Shown in pieces: positions 1-8,355 of a DNA stretch of 18,372 nt. The position numbers and the translations under genes are program-made. The notes under the pieces were generated by a model. The model was given only the letters and a program-made list of their open reading frames with translations, ran no database searches and was not told the origin of the DNA. Source of the stretch: DATJLQ01 sp035509415 (GTDB lineage Bacteria > Pseudomonadota > Alphaproteobacteria > JACZXZ01); assembly GCA_035509415.1 (NCBI GenBank), contig DATJLQ010000172.1, forward strand, positions 1 to 18,372, written 5' to 3'. How positions within the stretch are numbered: position 1 is the stretch's first letter; every line of letters starts with the position of its first letter.

Positions 1-984
1 CGCCGGCGCGGCATCGGCCTCGCCTATTACATCGAGCGCTGCGGCGGCGGCAATCCCGAGCGCGCCCATCTCCGCTTCGAGCGCGACGGCAGCGTGAGCC
101 TCATGGTGGGCATGAGCTCGAACGGCCAGGGCCACGCGACCTCCTTCGCACAGCTCGCGGCCGACAAGCTCGGCATCGAGATCGAGCGCATCCGCGTCGT
201 CCAGGGCGACACCGACCTCGTCGAGATGGGCGGCATCACGGGCGGAAGCCGCGCCTTGCCCGTGCAGGGCTCGGCTGTCGTCAAGACCGCGGACAAGCTC
301 ATCGCACGCGCGAAGTCGATCGCCGCACACCTCCTCGAGGCGAACGCCCTCGACATCGCCTTTGCCGACGGCATCTTCTCGATCGTCGGCACCGACCGGC
401 GCTTGACCATCGACGAGGTCGCGGCCGCGTCCTTCGATCCGGCGCGTCTTCCGCCCGGTGCCGAGCTTGGGCTCGAGGAAAAGGAGTTCCACACGCCGCC
501 CGCCTACACGTTCCCCAACGGCTGCCACGTGGCCGAGCTCGAGGTGGACGAGGCGAGCGGGCGCATCGAGCTCGTGCGTTACACCGTGGTCGACGATTTC
601 GGCGCGACCGTGAATCCTATGCTGCTCGCGGGCCAGGTCCATGGCGGGGTTGCGCAAGGAGTCGGCCAGGCGCTCACCGAGCGCGTCGAGTACGACCCCG
701 CGACCGGGCAACTGCTCTCGGGCTCGTTCATGGATTACGCCATGCCGCGCGCGGACGATCTGCCGGCGATCGAGGTCTCGACGCGCAACGTGCCGACCGA
801 CGCCAATCCCCTCGGCGTCAAGGGTGCGGGCGAGGCCGGCGCCGTGGGGGCGACACCCGCCGTGATCAACGCGCTCGTCGACGCGCTCGCCGAACTGGGC
901 GTGCGCTATATCGACATGCCGGCGACGCCCGAACGCGTCTGGCGCGCAATCCGCGACGCGCGCGCCACGCGGCCGGCCGGCTGA
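1..984 (+). CDS. Xanthine dehydrogenase/CO dehydrogenase-family molybdopterin-binding subunit, C-terminal part (5' partial)
   Basis: The frame is open from the first base, so the gene starts before the window and 327 C-terminal residues are visible. The segment reads GIGLAYYIERCGGG near the left edge, then GQGHATSFAQ and, near the end, KGAGEAGAVG. These are hallmarks of the large molybdopterin-binding subunit of the xanthine oxidase family (XdhB/CoxL/QorL type). The glutamate of KGAGEAG (codon 832-834) corresponds to the conserved active-site base. The family hydroxylates carbon centres, or oxidises CO, at a Mo-pterin cofactor and passes electrons to FeS and FAD subunits. The substrate cannot be assigned, because the CoxL-type active-site loop lies outside the window. 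The stop is 1 bp before the CysQ-like gene, which suggests co-transcription. Confidence 0.9.
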   Translation, partial: RRRGIGLAYYIERCGGGNPERAHLRFERDGSVSLMVGMSSNGQGHATSFAQLAADKLGIEIERIRVVQGDTDLVEMGGITGGSRALPVQGSAVVKTADKLIARAKSIAAHLLEANALDIAFADGIFSIVGTDRRLTIDEVAAASFDPARLPPGAELGLEEKEFHTPPAYTFPNGCHVAELEVDEASGRIELVRYTVVDDFGATVNPMLLAGQVHGGVAQGVGQALTERVEYDPATGQLLSGSFMDYAMPRADDLPAIEVSTRNVPTDANPLGVKGAGEAGAVGATPAVINALVDALAELGVRYIDMPATPERVWRAIRDARATRPAG

Positions 985-985
985 C

Positions 986-1774
986 ATGGCCCCGTCCGCC
1001 GCAACAGCGGACCGGCGCGCGCTTCTCGACGAGGTCGTGCGTCTCGCCGAGCGCGCGGGTGTGGCGATCATGGAAATCTACGATGCGGGCTTCGCGGTCG
1101 AGCGCAAGGTCGACGCGAGCCCGGTGACCGCGGCGGACCGCGCGGCCGAGGCGGTCATCGTCGCCGGCCTTGAGCGCCTGACGCCCGACATCCCCATCGT
1201 CGCCGAGGAGGCGTGCGCGGCCGGACCGGTGCCGAGCGTGGGGGCCGCGTTCTGGCTCGTCGACCCGCTCGACGGCACCAAGGAATTCGTCGAGCGCATG
1301 GGCGAGTTCACCGTCAATATCGCGCTGGTCGAGAACGCCGTGCCCGTGCTCGGCGTGGTGCACGATCCCGTCGCGCGGTCGAGCTACGCGGGCGCGGGGC
1401 CCGGCACCGCCCGACGCCTCCGCGCCAACGCAACGCCCGAGCCGATCCGCGCGCGCGCCGAGCCGGCCGAGGGTGCCGTGCTGCTGATGAGCCGCTTCCA
1501 CAACGACCCCGCGCGCGTCGACGCGTTCCTCGCCGCGCGGAAGCAGCGCGTCTCCGCGCGTCGCGTCGCGGGCAGCGCCTTGAAGTTCTGTCTCATCGCT
1601 TCGGGCGAGGCCGATCTCTATCCGCGTTTCGGCCCGACCATGGAATGGGACACCGCGGCCGGCCACGCGCTCCTGCTCGCGGCCGGCGGCCGCATCGAGA
1701 CGCTCGAGGGCGCGCCGCTGCATTACGCGAAGCCCGGCTTCCGCAATGCGGGCTTCGTCGCGCGCGGCCGCTGA
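986..1774 (+). CDS. cysQ: 3'(2'),5'-bisphosphate nucleotidase / inositol monophosphatase family (CysQ-like)
   Basis: This 262-residue protein has the full signature of the Li+-sensitive, Mg2+-dependent phosphatase family: PVTAADRAAE (46-55), the metal-binding Glu pair in IVAEE (71-75), WLVDPLDGTKEF (90-101) with its metal-binding aspartates, and MEWDTAAGHALLLAAGG (219-235) near the C-terminus. The DGTKEF form and the WDTAAGHA motif fit CysQ, which removes the 3'-phosphate of PAP(S) in sulfur assimilation, better than SuhB-type inositol monophosphatases. The ATG lies 1 bp after the upstream stop, so the gene is probably translationally coupled to the molybdenum hydroxylase subunit. No sulfate-assimilation genes are visible, so the exact substrate is inferred from family motifs. 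Confidence 0.85.
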   Translation: MAPSAATADRRALLDEVVRLAERAGVAIMEIYDAGFAVERKVDASPVTAADRAAEAVIVAGLERLTPDIPIVAEEACAAGPVPSVGAAFWLVDPLDGTKEFVERMGEFTVNIALVENAVPVLGVVHDPVARSSYAGAGPGTARRLRANATPEPIRARAEPAEGAVLLMSRFHNDPARVDAFLAARKQRVSARRVAGSALKFCLIASGEADLYPRFGPTMEWDTAAGHALLLAAGGRIETLEGAPLHYAKPGFRNAGFVARGR

Positions 1775-1790
1775 CGCGCGGAGAGCGCTC

Positions 1791-1819
1791 TTGAAACCGC
1801 GCGCGCGCGGGCATAGAGT
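1791..1819 (+). promoter_or_regulatory. Candidate sigma70-type promoter between cysQ and tsaC
   Basis: TTGAAA (1791-1796, five of six matches to the -35 consensus) is followed after 17 bp by TAGAGT (1814-1819, four of six matches to the -10 consensus). It sits 17 bp after the cysQ stop and about 255 bp before the chosen tsaC start, further than a simple promoter for that gene needs. It fits transcription of the intervening structured stretch. The assignment is from sequence only; in a GC-rich genome such matches are uncommon but not proof. Confidence 0.4.
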
Positions 1820-1995
1820 CGATGCCGTGCTGAGGCTTTAGAAAAGTCGTCGGCAGAGAGCGACCGGCCTTCGGGCTTGCCGCATATGAGCCGCCGCTTA
1901 ACCCTAGCGGCGACAGCGATGGCGTCGCAACTCGAGGCGGCATCCATCGCGAACCTACACAGAAAGAGCCGCCCATCCGTGGCGGCTCTTTCGCG
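1820..1995 (+). ncRNA. Candidate structured small RNA (6S-like architecture possible)
   Basis: No credible protein is encoded here. The stretch folds. GATGCCG (1821-1827) pairs exactly with CGGCATC (1938-1944), closing a domain of about 125 nt. Inside are a hairpin capped by C(UUCG)G (1866-1877) and a perfect 7-bp hairpin CGCCGCT/AGCGGCG (1892-1898/1906-1912). A 12-bp hairpin ends the stretch and a promoter-like sequence precedes it. A size of about 170 nt and a long closing stem ending in GGCGGCATC recall 6S RNA, but I cannot confirm homology. One weakness: the predicted start (about 1824-1828) would trim the closing stem unless transcription begins slightly earlier. A leader of tsaC is the alternative. 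Confidence 0.35.
1962..1992 (+). terminator. Perfect 12-bp inverted repeat, probable transcription terminator
   Basis: GAAAGAGCCGCC (1962-1973) and GGCGGCTCTTTC (1981-1992) are exact reverse complements around a 7-nt loop. The GC core is flanked by A-rich and T-rich ends, as in Rho-independent terminators where the U tract forms the stem base. It could end the candidate RNA at 1820-1995 or the upstream operon. It lies 83 bp before the chosen tsaC start, so tsaC would need its own promoter or read-through. Confidence 0.6.
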
Positions 1996-2074
1996 TTGAC
2001 GCAGCACCGGCGCGCGCCGCCTGCGCGCCGAGCCAATGCTTGCCCGAGGTGTCGATGACCACGAGGGGCCTACG

Positions 2075-3037
<963 letters not shown>

Positions 3038-3106
3038 TCGCCGCCGAAAGCTCCACACGTCGCGCGGAAAACGCGGTGATGTAACGAAAGCGACACGGTG
3101 TTGCTC

Positions 3107-3112
3107 TAGAAT
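3107..3112 (+). promoter_or_regulatory. -10-like element TAGAAT just upstream of the histidine kinase
   Basis: TAGAAT matches five of six positions of the -10 consensus and ends 7 nt before the ATG at 3120. No good -35 box is seen 16-18 bp upstream. If used, transcription would begin at or within a few bases of the start codon, giving a leaderless mRNA. Confidence 0.3.
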
Positions 3113-3119
3113 CCTTGCC

Positions 3120-4469
3120 ATGTCGATGGGCGGTCCTTCGTTATCTGGCTATCCAGATCGGCGGAGGCGCGACGGGCCTGGGCACGAGACGGAGTCGGAC
3201 TGGTGGACGGCGCGGGCGATCGCGGTCCCGATGCCGACGCTCCACCCGAGTTCCCTGTGTCACGACGCGCTCGAGATGCTGGTCGCGTTCCCCGACGTGT
3301 TCGGGCTCGCGGTGGTGCGCGACGGCGTGCCCTGCGGCATGCTGAGCCGCATCCCGTTCATGACCATCCTCGCGCGCCCCAACATGCTCGACCTCTACGA
3401 CCGGCGGGCGGTCGAGCTCGTGATGGACCGCGAGCCGCTCGTGGTCGAGGGCGCGACCCGGATCTCCGACCTCTCGCTGCACATCGCGGAAGCGGCGCCG
3501 GGCGCCATGATCAACGGCTTCATCGTTACCGACGAGGGGCGCTATCTCGGCGTCGGTACCGGGCTCGACGTGCTGAGCCGCACCGCCGAGCAGTCGGAGC
3601 AACGCAACCGCGAGCTCAACGACGCGATGCGCCAGGCGACGGCGGCGAGCGCCGCCAAGTCCCAGTTTTTCGCCCATATGAGCCATGAGCTGCGCACGCC
3701 GCTCAACGCCGTGCTCGGATTCTCGGAGATGATCGCGAACGAGCTGCTCGGGCCGGTCGGCGTCGCGCGCTACCGCGACTACGCGGGCGACATCCACGCG
3801 TCGGCGAGCCATCTCCTCGGCCTCATCGACGACGTGCTCGATCTCTCGAGGGTCGAGACGGGGAAGTTCACCCTCGAGCTCGAGCCGGTCGACCTCGCGT
3901 CCCTCGTGGGCGAGAGCCTGCGCCTCTTCACGCTACGCGCGGCCGAGGCCGAGCTCGCACTCCACAGCCGGCTCGCCCCCGACCTCCCCTCGGTCATGGC
4001 CGACGCGCGCAAGCTCAAGCAGGCGCTCGTCAACCTGCTCTCGAACGCGATCAAGTTCACGCCCGCGCGCGGCAAGGTGACGGTCGAGCTCGCGCACCGG
4101 CGCCCGGGCATCTACGCGCTCTCGGTCTCGGACACGGGCATCGGCATGGACGAGGCGGACGTGGCGCTGGCGCTCAGCCCGTTCGGCCAGGTGCGCAACG
4201 CCCTCGCGCGCTCCTATCCCGGGACCGGGCTCGGCCTTCCGCTCGCGAAGGCGCTCGTCGAGCTCCATGGCGGCTCGCTCAAGATCGCGAGCTCGCGCGA
4301 GGTCGGGACCCACGTCATGGTCGAGCTGCCGCTCGCCCTCGCGCCCATCGCCCTCGACGGGACCGCGCTCGAAACGCCCGCTCGCGTCGAGCCGCCCATT
4401 ATCGAGCCCCTCCTTGTCGAGCCCCCCATCGTCGAACCCAGGCGCCGCGCCAAATCCGGTACCCGTTAG
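3120..4469 (+). CDS. Soluble sensor histidine kinase with CBS-like N-terminal domain
   Basis: This 449-residue kinase has no membrane segment. Residues about 35-155 look like a degenerate CBS-pair or similar ligand-sensing module (LVAFPDVFGLAVVRDGVPCG, then GFIVTDEGRYLGVGT). A short helix (about 155-180) leads to the H-box SHELRTPLNAVLGFSEM with phospho-acceptor His189. The ATPase part shows the N-box LVNLLSNAIKFTP (303-315), G1 DTGIGMD (338-344) and G2 GTGLGLPL (368-375). The catalytic set is complete, and the HisKA subfamily resembles PleC/DivJ-type kinases. The tail (about 421-440) is a degenerate VEPPI repeat. ATG 3120 is chosen because the open frame extends upstream only through tsaC; no Shine-Dalgarno is visible. 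No response regulator gene is adjacent, so the partner is unknown. Confidence 0.85.
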   Translation: MSMGGPSLSGYPDRRRRDGPGHETESDWWTARAIAVPMPTLHPSSLCHDALEMLVAFPDVFGLAVVRDGVPCGMLSRIPFMTILARPNMLDLYDRRAVELVMDREPLVVEGATRISDLSLHIAEAAPGAMINGFIVTDEGRYLGVGTGLDVLSRTAEQSEQRNRELNDAMRQATAASAAKSQFFAHMSHELRTPLNAVLGFSEMIANELLGPVGVARYRDYAGDIHASASHLLGLIDDVLDLSRVETGKFTLELEPVDLASLVGESLRLFTLRAAEAELALHSRLAPDLPSVMADARKLKQALVNLLSNAIKFTPARGKVTVELAHRRPGIYALSVSDTGIGMDEADVALALSPFGQVRNALARSYPGTGLGLPLAKALVELHGGSLKIASSREVGTHVMVELPLALAPIALDGTALETPARVEPPIIEPLLVEPPIVEPRRRAKSGTR

Positions 4470-4493
4470 GGTCCGGTACCCGTTAGAGTCCGG
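4455..4493. repeat. 17-bp tandem duplication spanning the histidine kinase stop codon
   Basis: TCCGGTACCCGTTAGGG (4455-4471) is followed directly by TCCGGTACCCGTTAGAG (4472-4488) and a partial third copy TCCGG (4489-4493). The two full copies differ at one base. The first copy contains the kinase stop TAG (4467-4469), so the duplication leaves the protein end unchanged. It looks like a recent slippage event. Confidence 0.85.
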
Positions 4494-4540
4494 CGCGCGC
4501 TGAAGCGGCGACGCGCGCTTTCGGGTGGTGGCTCCGATTG

Positions 4541-4635
4541 TCCAAACCCTCGTCTTTCGAGACGCAGCGCCGCGTCTTTCGGATCGAAGAGCCGGCCGAA
4601 GGCCGGCGGGCTGCACCTCAAGATGAGGGTTTGGA
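4541..4635. repeat. Palindromic intergenic repeat (REP-like), copy 1
   Basis: TCCAAACCCTC (4541-4551) is the exact reverse complement of GAGGGTTTGGA (4625-4635). Pairing continues imperfectly inward to about 20 bp (4541-4560 with 4616-4635), and a GC hairpin GCCGGCC..GGCCGGC sits inside. The CCTCATCTTGAGG-type arms resemble the next element, so both probably belong to one palindromic family widespread in alphaproteobacterial intergenic DNA. No coding signal is seen. Confidence 0.65.
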
Positions 4636-4647
4636 TCATGGCGTTTC

Positions 4648-4693
4648 ACCTCATCCTGAGGAGCCCGCGCAGCGGGCGTCTCGAAGGGTGAGG
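4648..4693. repeat. Palindromic intergenic repeat (REP-like), copy 2
   Basis: The CACCTCATCCTGAG arm and the CTCGAAGGGTGAGG arm pair around the core GCCCGCGCAGCGGGC, giving a long stem. The sequence type (CCTCATCCTGAGGAGCC...CGTCTCGAAGGGTGAGG) is a familiar dispersed palindrome in alphaproteobacteria. It lies in the gap between the histidine kinase and the FAD-linked dehydrogenase and could act as a bidirectional transcript end. Confidence 0.65.
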
Positions 4694-4835
4694 GGAAATT
4701 GGCCCAGAGCCGCCCTTGCCCGCACCCGCCCCCTGGGCTAAATCCATGGCGAGCGGCCCGATTCCGGGTCCAACCTGCCCTAGAGCCTGGTCCGCTTCGG
4801 TGGCATCGGATCATGCTCTAGGTTATTGGGATGAC

Positions 4836-4879
4836 GCATTTTCTTCGCCGAACCGGCTTCCACTTCGGCGGAAAATGCT
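4836..4879 (-). repeat. 44-bp dispersed repeat, copy A (inverse of copy B at 10929-10972)
   Basis: The reverse complement of this 44-bp segment matches 10929-10972 at all but about 6 positions. The shared core reads AGCATTTTCCG(C/T)CGAAG from the copy-A right end. Near both copies is GGATCATG(C/G)TCTAGG (4808-4822 here). Copy A overlaps a possible ATG (4875) of the FAD-linked dehydrogenase, so the insertion reshaped the 5' region of that gene. Confidence 0.75.
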
Positions 4880-4892
4880 TCAGGGAGCATCC

Positions 4893-6323
4893 GTGAGCGC
4901 CGTCGCGAAGCTCGTCCCCGCCGATGCGATTGCCGAGATCAAGTCCGTGCTCGGGCCCAAAGGCTGGAGCGAGGATGCGGGCGATTTGGCGCCTCACCTC
5001 ATCGACCAACGCGAGCTCTATCGCGGCCGCACGCCGCTTCTCGCGCGCCCCGCGACCGTCGGGGAATTGTCGGCGCTCATGCGCGTGTGCCACCGGCACA
5101 GAATTCCGGTCGTCCCCCAAGGCGGCAATACGGGCATGGTGGGCGGCGGCGTGCCCCACGAGCATGGCGGCGAGCTCCTCGTCTCGACCGCGCGCCTGAA
5201 CCGCATCCGCGCGCTCGATCCGCTCAATTACACCATGACCGCCGAGGCAGGCTGCATCCTCGCCAACCTGCAGAAGGCGGCCGAGGATGCCGACCGGCTC
5301 TTCCCGCTGAGCCTCGCGGCGGAAGGAAGCTGCACCATCGGCGGCAATCTCGCGACCAACGCGGGCGGCGTCGCGGTGCTGCGTTACGGCAATACGCGCG
5401 ATCTCGTGCTCGGCATCGAGGTGGTGCTGGCAGACGGGCGCGTGCTCGAGAGCCTGAACGCGCTCCGCAAGGACAATACGGGCTACGATTTGAAGCATCT
5501 CTTCATCGGCTCCGAGGGCACGCTCGGATTCATTACGGCCGCCGTGCTCAAGCTCTTCCCGCGCCCGCGCGAGACGGTGACCTGTTTCGTCGCGGTGCCG
5601 AGTGTCGCGGCCGCGGTCGAGTTGCTCGCGTTGGCGCGCGCGGGCTCCGGCGACCAGCTCTCGGCGTTCGAGGAAATGCCGCGCCTCGCCCTCGACCTCG
5701 TGCTCGAGCATGTGCCGGGCAATATCGATCCGCTCGCGAAGCGCTACGCGATCTACGTGCTGATCGAGTTCGCCTCGGCCGACGCCGAGGGCGGGCTCAA
5801 GGCGCGCGTCGAGGCGCTGCTTGCGGATGCGCTCGAGCGGGGCCTGGTGCTCGACGCGACGGTCGCGGCGAGTGCGGCGCAGGCGCAGGCGCTGTGGCGC
5901 ATCCGGGAATCGATCCCCGAGGCGCAGAAGCGCGACGGCGGCGGCATCAAGCACGACGTCTCGGTGCCGATCTCGCGTATGGCCGAGTTCGTGACTGCCG
6001 CGAGCGCGGCGTGCGAGGCGCGCTTGCCCGGCATCCGCGTGCTCTCCTTCGGCCATGTCGGCGACGGCAACGCGCACTTTAATCTATGCCGGCCTGTGGG
6101 GATGGAGAAGCAGGCGTTCGAGGCGCGTTGGGACGAGTTCAACCGCATCGTCCACGACATCGTCGTCGCGATGGGGGGCAGCATCAGCGCCGAGCACGGC
6201 ATCGGGCGCTTGAAGCGCGAGGAATTCGCGCACTATGCGGGCGCGGTCGAGCTCGACCTCATGCGCGCGATCAAGAAGGCGATCGATCCGCTTGGGCTCA
6301 TGAACCCGGGGAAAGTGCTGTAG
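4893..6323 (+). CDS. FAD-linked D-2-hydroxyacid dehydrogenase (GlcD / D-2-hydroxyglutarate or D-lactate dehydrogenase type)
   Basis: With a GTG start at 4893 the protein has 476 residues, the usual family length. The N-terminal PCMH-type FAD-binding domain contains PQGGNTGMVGGG (75-86) and TIGGNLATNAGG (148-159), and GSEGTLGFIT (207-216) follows. The C-terminal FAD-oxidase domain carries HVGDGNAHFNL (from His388) and SAEHGIG (Glu434-His435), the metal- and substrate-binding residues of D-lactate/D2HG dehydrogenases. The enzyme oxidises a D-2-hydroxyacid to the 2-oxoacid and passes electrons towards the quinone or ETF pool. AGGGAG (4882-4887) is well placed for GTG 4893; ATG 4875 lies inside a repeat. 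The exact substrate is unresolved; a soluble D2HGDH-like enzyme is most likely. Confidence 0.88.
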   Translation: MSAVAKLVPADAIAEIKSVLGPKGWSEDAGDLAPHLIDQRELYRGRTPLLARPATVGELSALMRVCHRHRIPVVPQGGNTGMVGGGVPHEHGGELLVSTARLNRIRALDPLNYTMTAEAGCILANLQKAAEDADRLFPLSLAAEGSCTIGGNLATNAGGVAVLRYGNTRDLVLGIEVVLADGRVLESLNALRKDNTGYDLKHLFIGSEGTLGFITAAVLKLFPRPRETVTCFVAVPSVAAAVELLALARAGSGDQLSAFEEMPRLALDLVLEHVPGNIDPLAKRYAIYVLIEFASADAEGGLKARVEALLADALERGLVLDATVAASAAQAQALWRIRESIPEAQKRDGGGIKHDVSVPISRMAEFVTAASAACEARLPGIRVLSFGHVGDGNAHFNLCRPVGMEKQAFEARWDEFNRIVHDIVVAMGGSISAEHGIGRLKREEFAHYAGAVELDLMRAIKKAIDPLGLMNPGKVL

Positions 6324-6356
6324 GGCTTTAGGTCGCCCGATCTCGCCGCCGCCGCC

Positions 6357-6469
6357 ACCCCACCCTCCCCCTCAAGGGGGCAGGGACTAAGATGACGCAT
6401 CGCGCTTTATTCGCCTCCCCCCTCGAGGGGTAGGTCGACAGCGCGGAAGCGCCGTCGGGTGGGGGGTGC
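6357..6469. repeat. Composite palindromic intergenic repeat
   Basis: The outer arms CACCCCACCC and GGGTGGGGGGTG enclose three smaller hairpins: CCCCC-TCAA-GGGGG (6367-6380), the 12-bp palindrome CCCCTCGAGGGG (6419-6430) and a GACAGCGC..GCGCCGTC hairpin near 6437-6456. This layout is typical of dispersed C/G-rich palindromes in alphaproteobacterial gaps. It fills most of the space between the FAD-linked dehydrogenase stop and the acyl-CoA dehydrogenase start and may terminate transcription. Confidence 0.6.
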
Positions 6470-6537
6470 GATCGGCTGGCGCGGCATGGCGCCGCTATGG
6501 CATCCTGACCCTCCGAAAAGACGGCCGGAGAACCGCC

Positions 6538-8322
6538 ATGTACGCCGCCCCGCTCCAGGACATGCGCTTCGCCCTCGACCTCGCCGGGCTCGACAAGGTG
6601 CTCGGGCTCCCGGGCCTCGAGGCGCACGACCGCGAGCTGGTCGACGCGGTGCTCGAGGAGGCGGCGAAGCTCGCCTCCGAGGTGATGGCGCCCTTGAACG
6701 CGACCGGCGACCGCGAAAGCTCGCGCCTCGAGAACGGCGTCGTGCGTACGCCCACCGGCTTCAAGGACGCCTATCGCGCCTTCGTCGCGGGCGGCTGGAA
6801 CGGCCTTCCCTTCGGCGCCGAGGTGGGCGGCCAGGGGCTCCCCGTGTTGGTCCACACCGCGGTCGCCGAGATGTGGAACGCGTCCAACCTCTCGCTTTCG
6901 CTTTGTCCGATGCTGACCTACGCCGCGGTCGAGGCGATCCTCCACCACGGCACCGACGCGCAGCGCGCGACCTATCTCCCGAAGCTGGTCACCGGCGAAT
7001 GGACCGGGACCATGAACCTGACCGAGCCTCAGGCGGGCACCGATCTCGGCCAGATCAAGACGCGTGCCGCGCGCGACGGCGACCATTTCCGCATCACCGG
7101 CCAGAAGATCTTCATCACCTACGGCGACCACGACCTCGCCGACAACATCGTGCACATGGTGCTCGCGCGCATCGAGGGAGCGCCCCAGGGGACGCGCGGC
7201 ATTTCGCTGTTCCTGGTACCGAAATATCTCGTCAAGCAAGACGGCTCGCTCGGCGCCCGCAACGATCTGCGCGCGGTCTCGCTCGAGCACAAGCTTGGCA
7301 TCCGCGCGAGCCCGACCTGCGTCATGGCCTATGGCGACAACGGGGGGGCGGTCGGCTATCTCGTGGGCGAGGAGAATCGCGGCCTCAACTGCATGTTCAC
7401 CATGATGAACCATGCGCGCCTCGGCGTCGGGCTCGAGGGCGTCGCGATCGGCGAGCGCGCCTACCAGCAGGCGCGCGACTATGCGAGGCAGCGCATCCAA
7501 AGTCGCGACATCGCGGGCGACGATGCGCGCCCGGTCGCGATCATCCGCCATCCCGACGTGCGCCGCATGCTGCTCGCGATGCGCGCCCAGACCGAGGCGG
7601 CGCGCGCGTTCAACTATTACGTGGCGGCGCTCTTGGACCGCTCGAAGCGCGAGCCCGACGAGGCCGCGCGCGCCGACGCCCTCGCCTTCGTCGATCTCTT
7701 GACGCCGATCGCCAAGGCCTGGTCGACCGACCAGGGGGTCGAGGTCGCGTCCCTCGGCATCCAGATCCATGGCGGCATGGGCTTCATCGAGGAGACCGGT
7801 GCGGCGCAGCATTACCGCGACGCGCGCATCGCCCCCATCTACGAGGGCACCAACGGCATCCAGGCGAACGACCTCATGGGAAGGAAGCTCGGGCGCGACG
7901 GCGGCGAGACCGCGCGCCGCTTCATCGCCGAGATGGCGAAGCTCGACGTGCCGCTCGCCTCGGCGCGCAACCCGGAGATCGCGGCGCTCCGGGCGCCGCT
8001 TCGCGACGGCGTCGACGCGCTCGAGACGGCGACCCGGTGGATGGTCGAGACCATGGCGCAAGACATGCGCCGCGCGGCCGCGGGGGCGGTCGAATATCTG
8101 CGCCTCTTCGGGACCGTGGCCGGCGGCTGGGCCATGGCGCGCGCGGCGCTCGAGGCCGCGCGGCGCTTGGCGGCGCGCGAGGGCGATGCCGCGTTCCACG
8201 AGGCGAAGCTGGTCACCGCGCGCTTCTACGCCGACACCGTGCTCGCGCGCGCCCCCGCCTCGCTCGCGCCGCTCATGCGCGCGGGCGACAGCGTCTTGGC
8301 GCTCGCCGAGGAGCAGTTCTGA
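6538..8322 (+). CDS. Acyl-CoA dehydrogenase, long ~595-aa class (DmdC/FadE-like)
   Basis: This 594-residue flavoprotein catalyses alpha,beta-desaturation of an acyl-CoA and passes electrons to ETF. It has the N-terminal extension typical of the long class (MYAAPLQDMRFALD), the flavin/substrate segment MNLTEPQAGTDLG (159-171), FRITGQKIFITYGDHD (184-199), and IQIHGGMGFIEETG followed by PIYEGTNGIQ, where Glu436 is the expected catalytic base. The extra C-terminal domain (about 465-594) also fits the class that includes 3-methylmercaptopropionyl-CoA dehydrogenase; most members have unknown acyl specificity, so no gene symbol is given. GGAG (6527-6530) lies 7 nt before the ATG. The downstream SDR suggests a shared acyl-CoA breakdown role. 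Confidence 0.92.
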   Translation: MYAAPLQDMRFALDLAGLDKVLGLPGLEAHDRELVDAVLEEAAKLASEVMAPLNATGDRESSRLENGVVRTPTGFKDAYRAFVAGGWNGLPFGAEVGGQGLPVLVHTAVAEMWNASNLSLSLCPMLTYAAVEAILHHGTDAQRATYLPKLVTGEWTGTMNLTEPQAGTDLGQIKTRAARDGDHFRITGQKIFITYGDHDLADNIVHMVLARIEGAPQGTRGISLFLVPKYLVKQDGSLGARNDLRAVSLEHKLGIRASPTCVMAYGDNGGAVGYLVGEENRGLNCMFTMMNHARLGVGLEGVAIGERAYQQARDYARQRIQSRDIAGDDARPVAIIRHPDVRRMLLAMRAQTEAARAFNYYVAALLDRSKREPDEAARADALAFVDLLTPIAKAWSTDQGVEVASLGIQIHGGMGFIEETGAAQHYRDARIAPIYEGTNGIQANDLMGRKLGRDGGETARRFIAEMAKLDVPLASARNPEIAALRAPLRDGVDALETATRWMVETMAQDMRRAAAGAVEYLRLFGTVAGGWAMARAALEAARRLAAREGDAAFHEAKLVTARFYADTVLARAPASLAPLMRAGDSVLALAEEQF

Positions 8323-8355
8323 CTTTCTTGATTTGAGTCGGGCCGCGACAGAACT

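Noticed and set aside
4818..6077. 419-aa minus-strand frame opposite the FAD-linked dehydrogenase
   Set aside because: Composition is that of an antisense shadow and the sense protein carries all family motifs.
6328..8199. 623-aa open frame on the minus strand opposite the acyl-CoA dehydrogenase
   Set aside because: It is Arg/Gly/His/Ala-rich with no recognisable domain, and lies antisense to a complete, well-conserved enzyme; long antisense frames are expected at this G+C.
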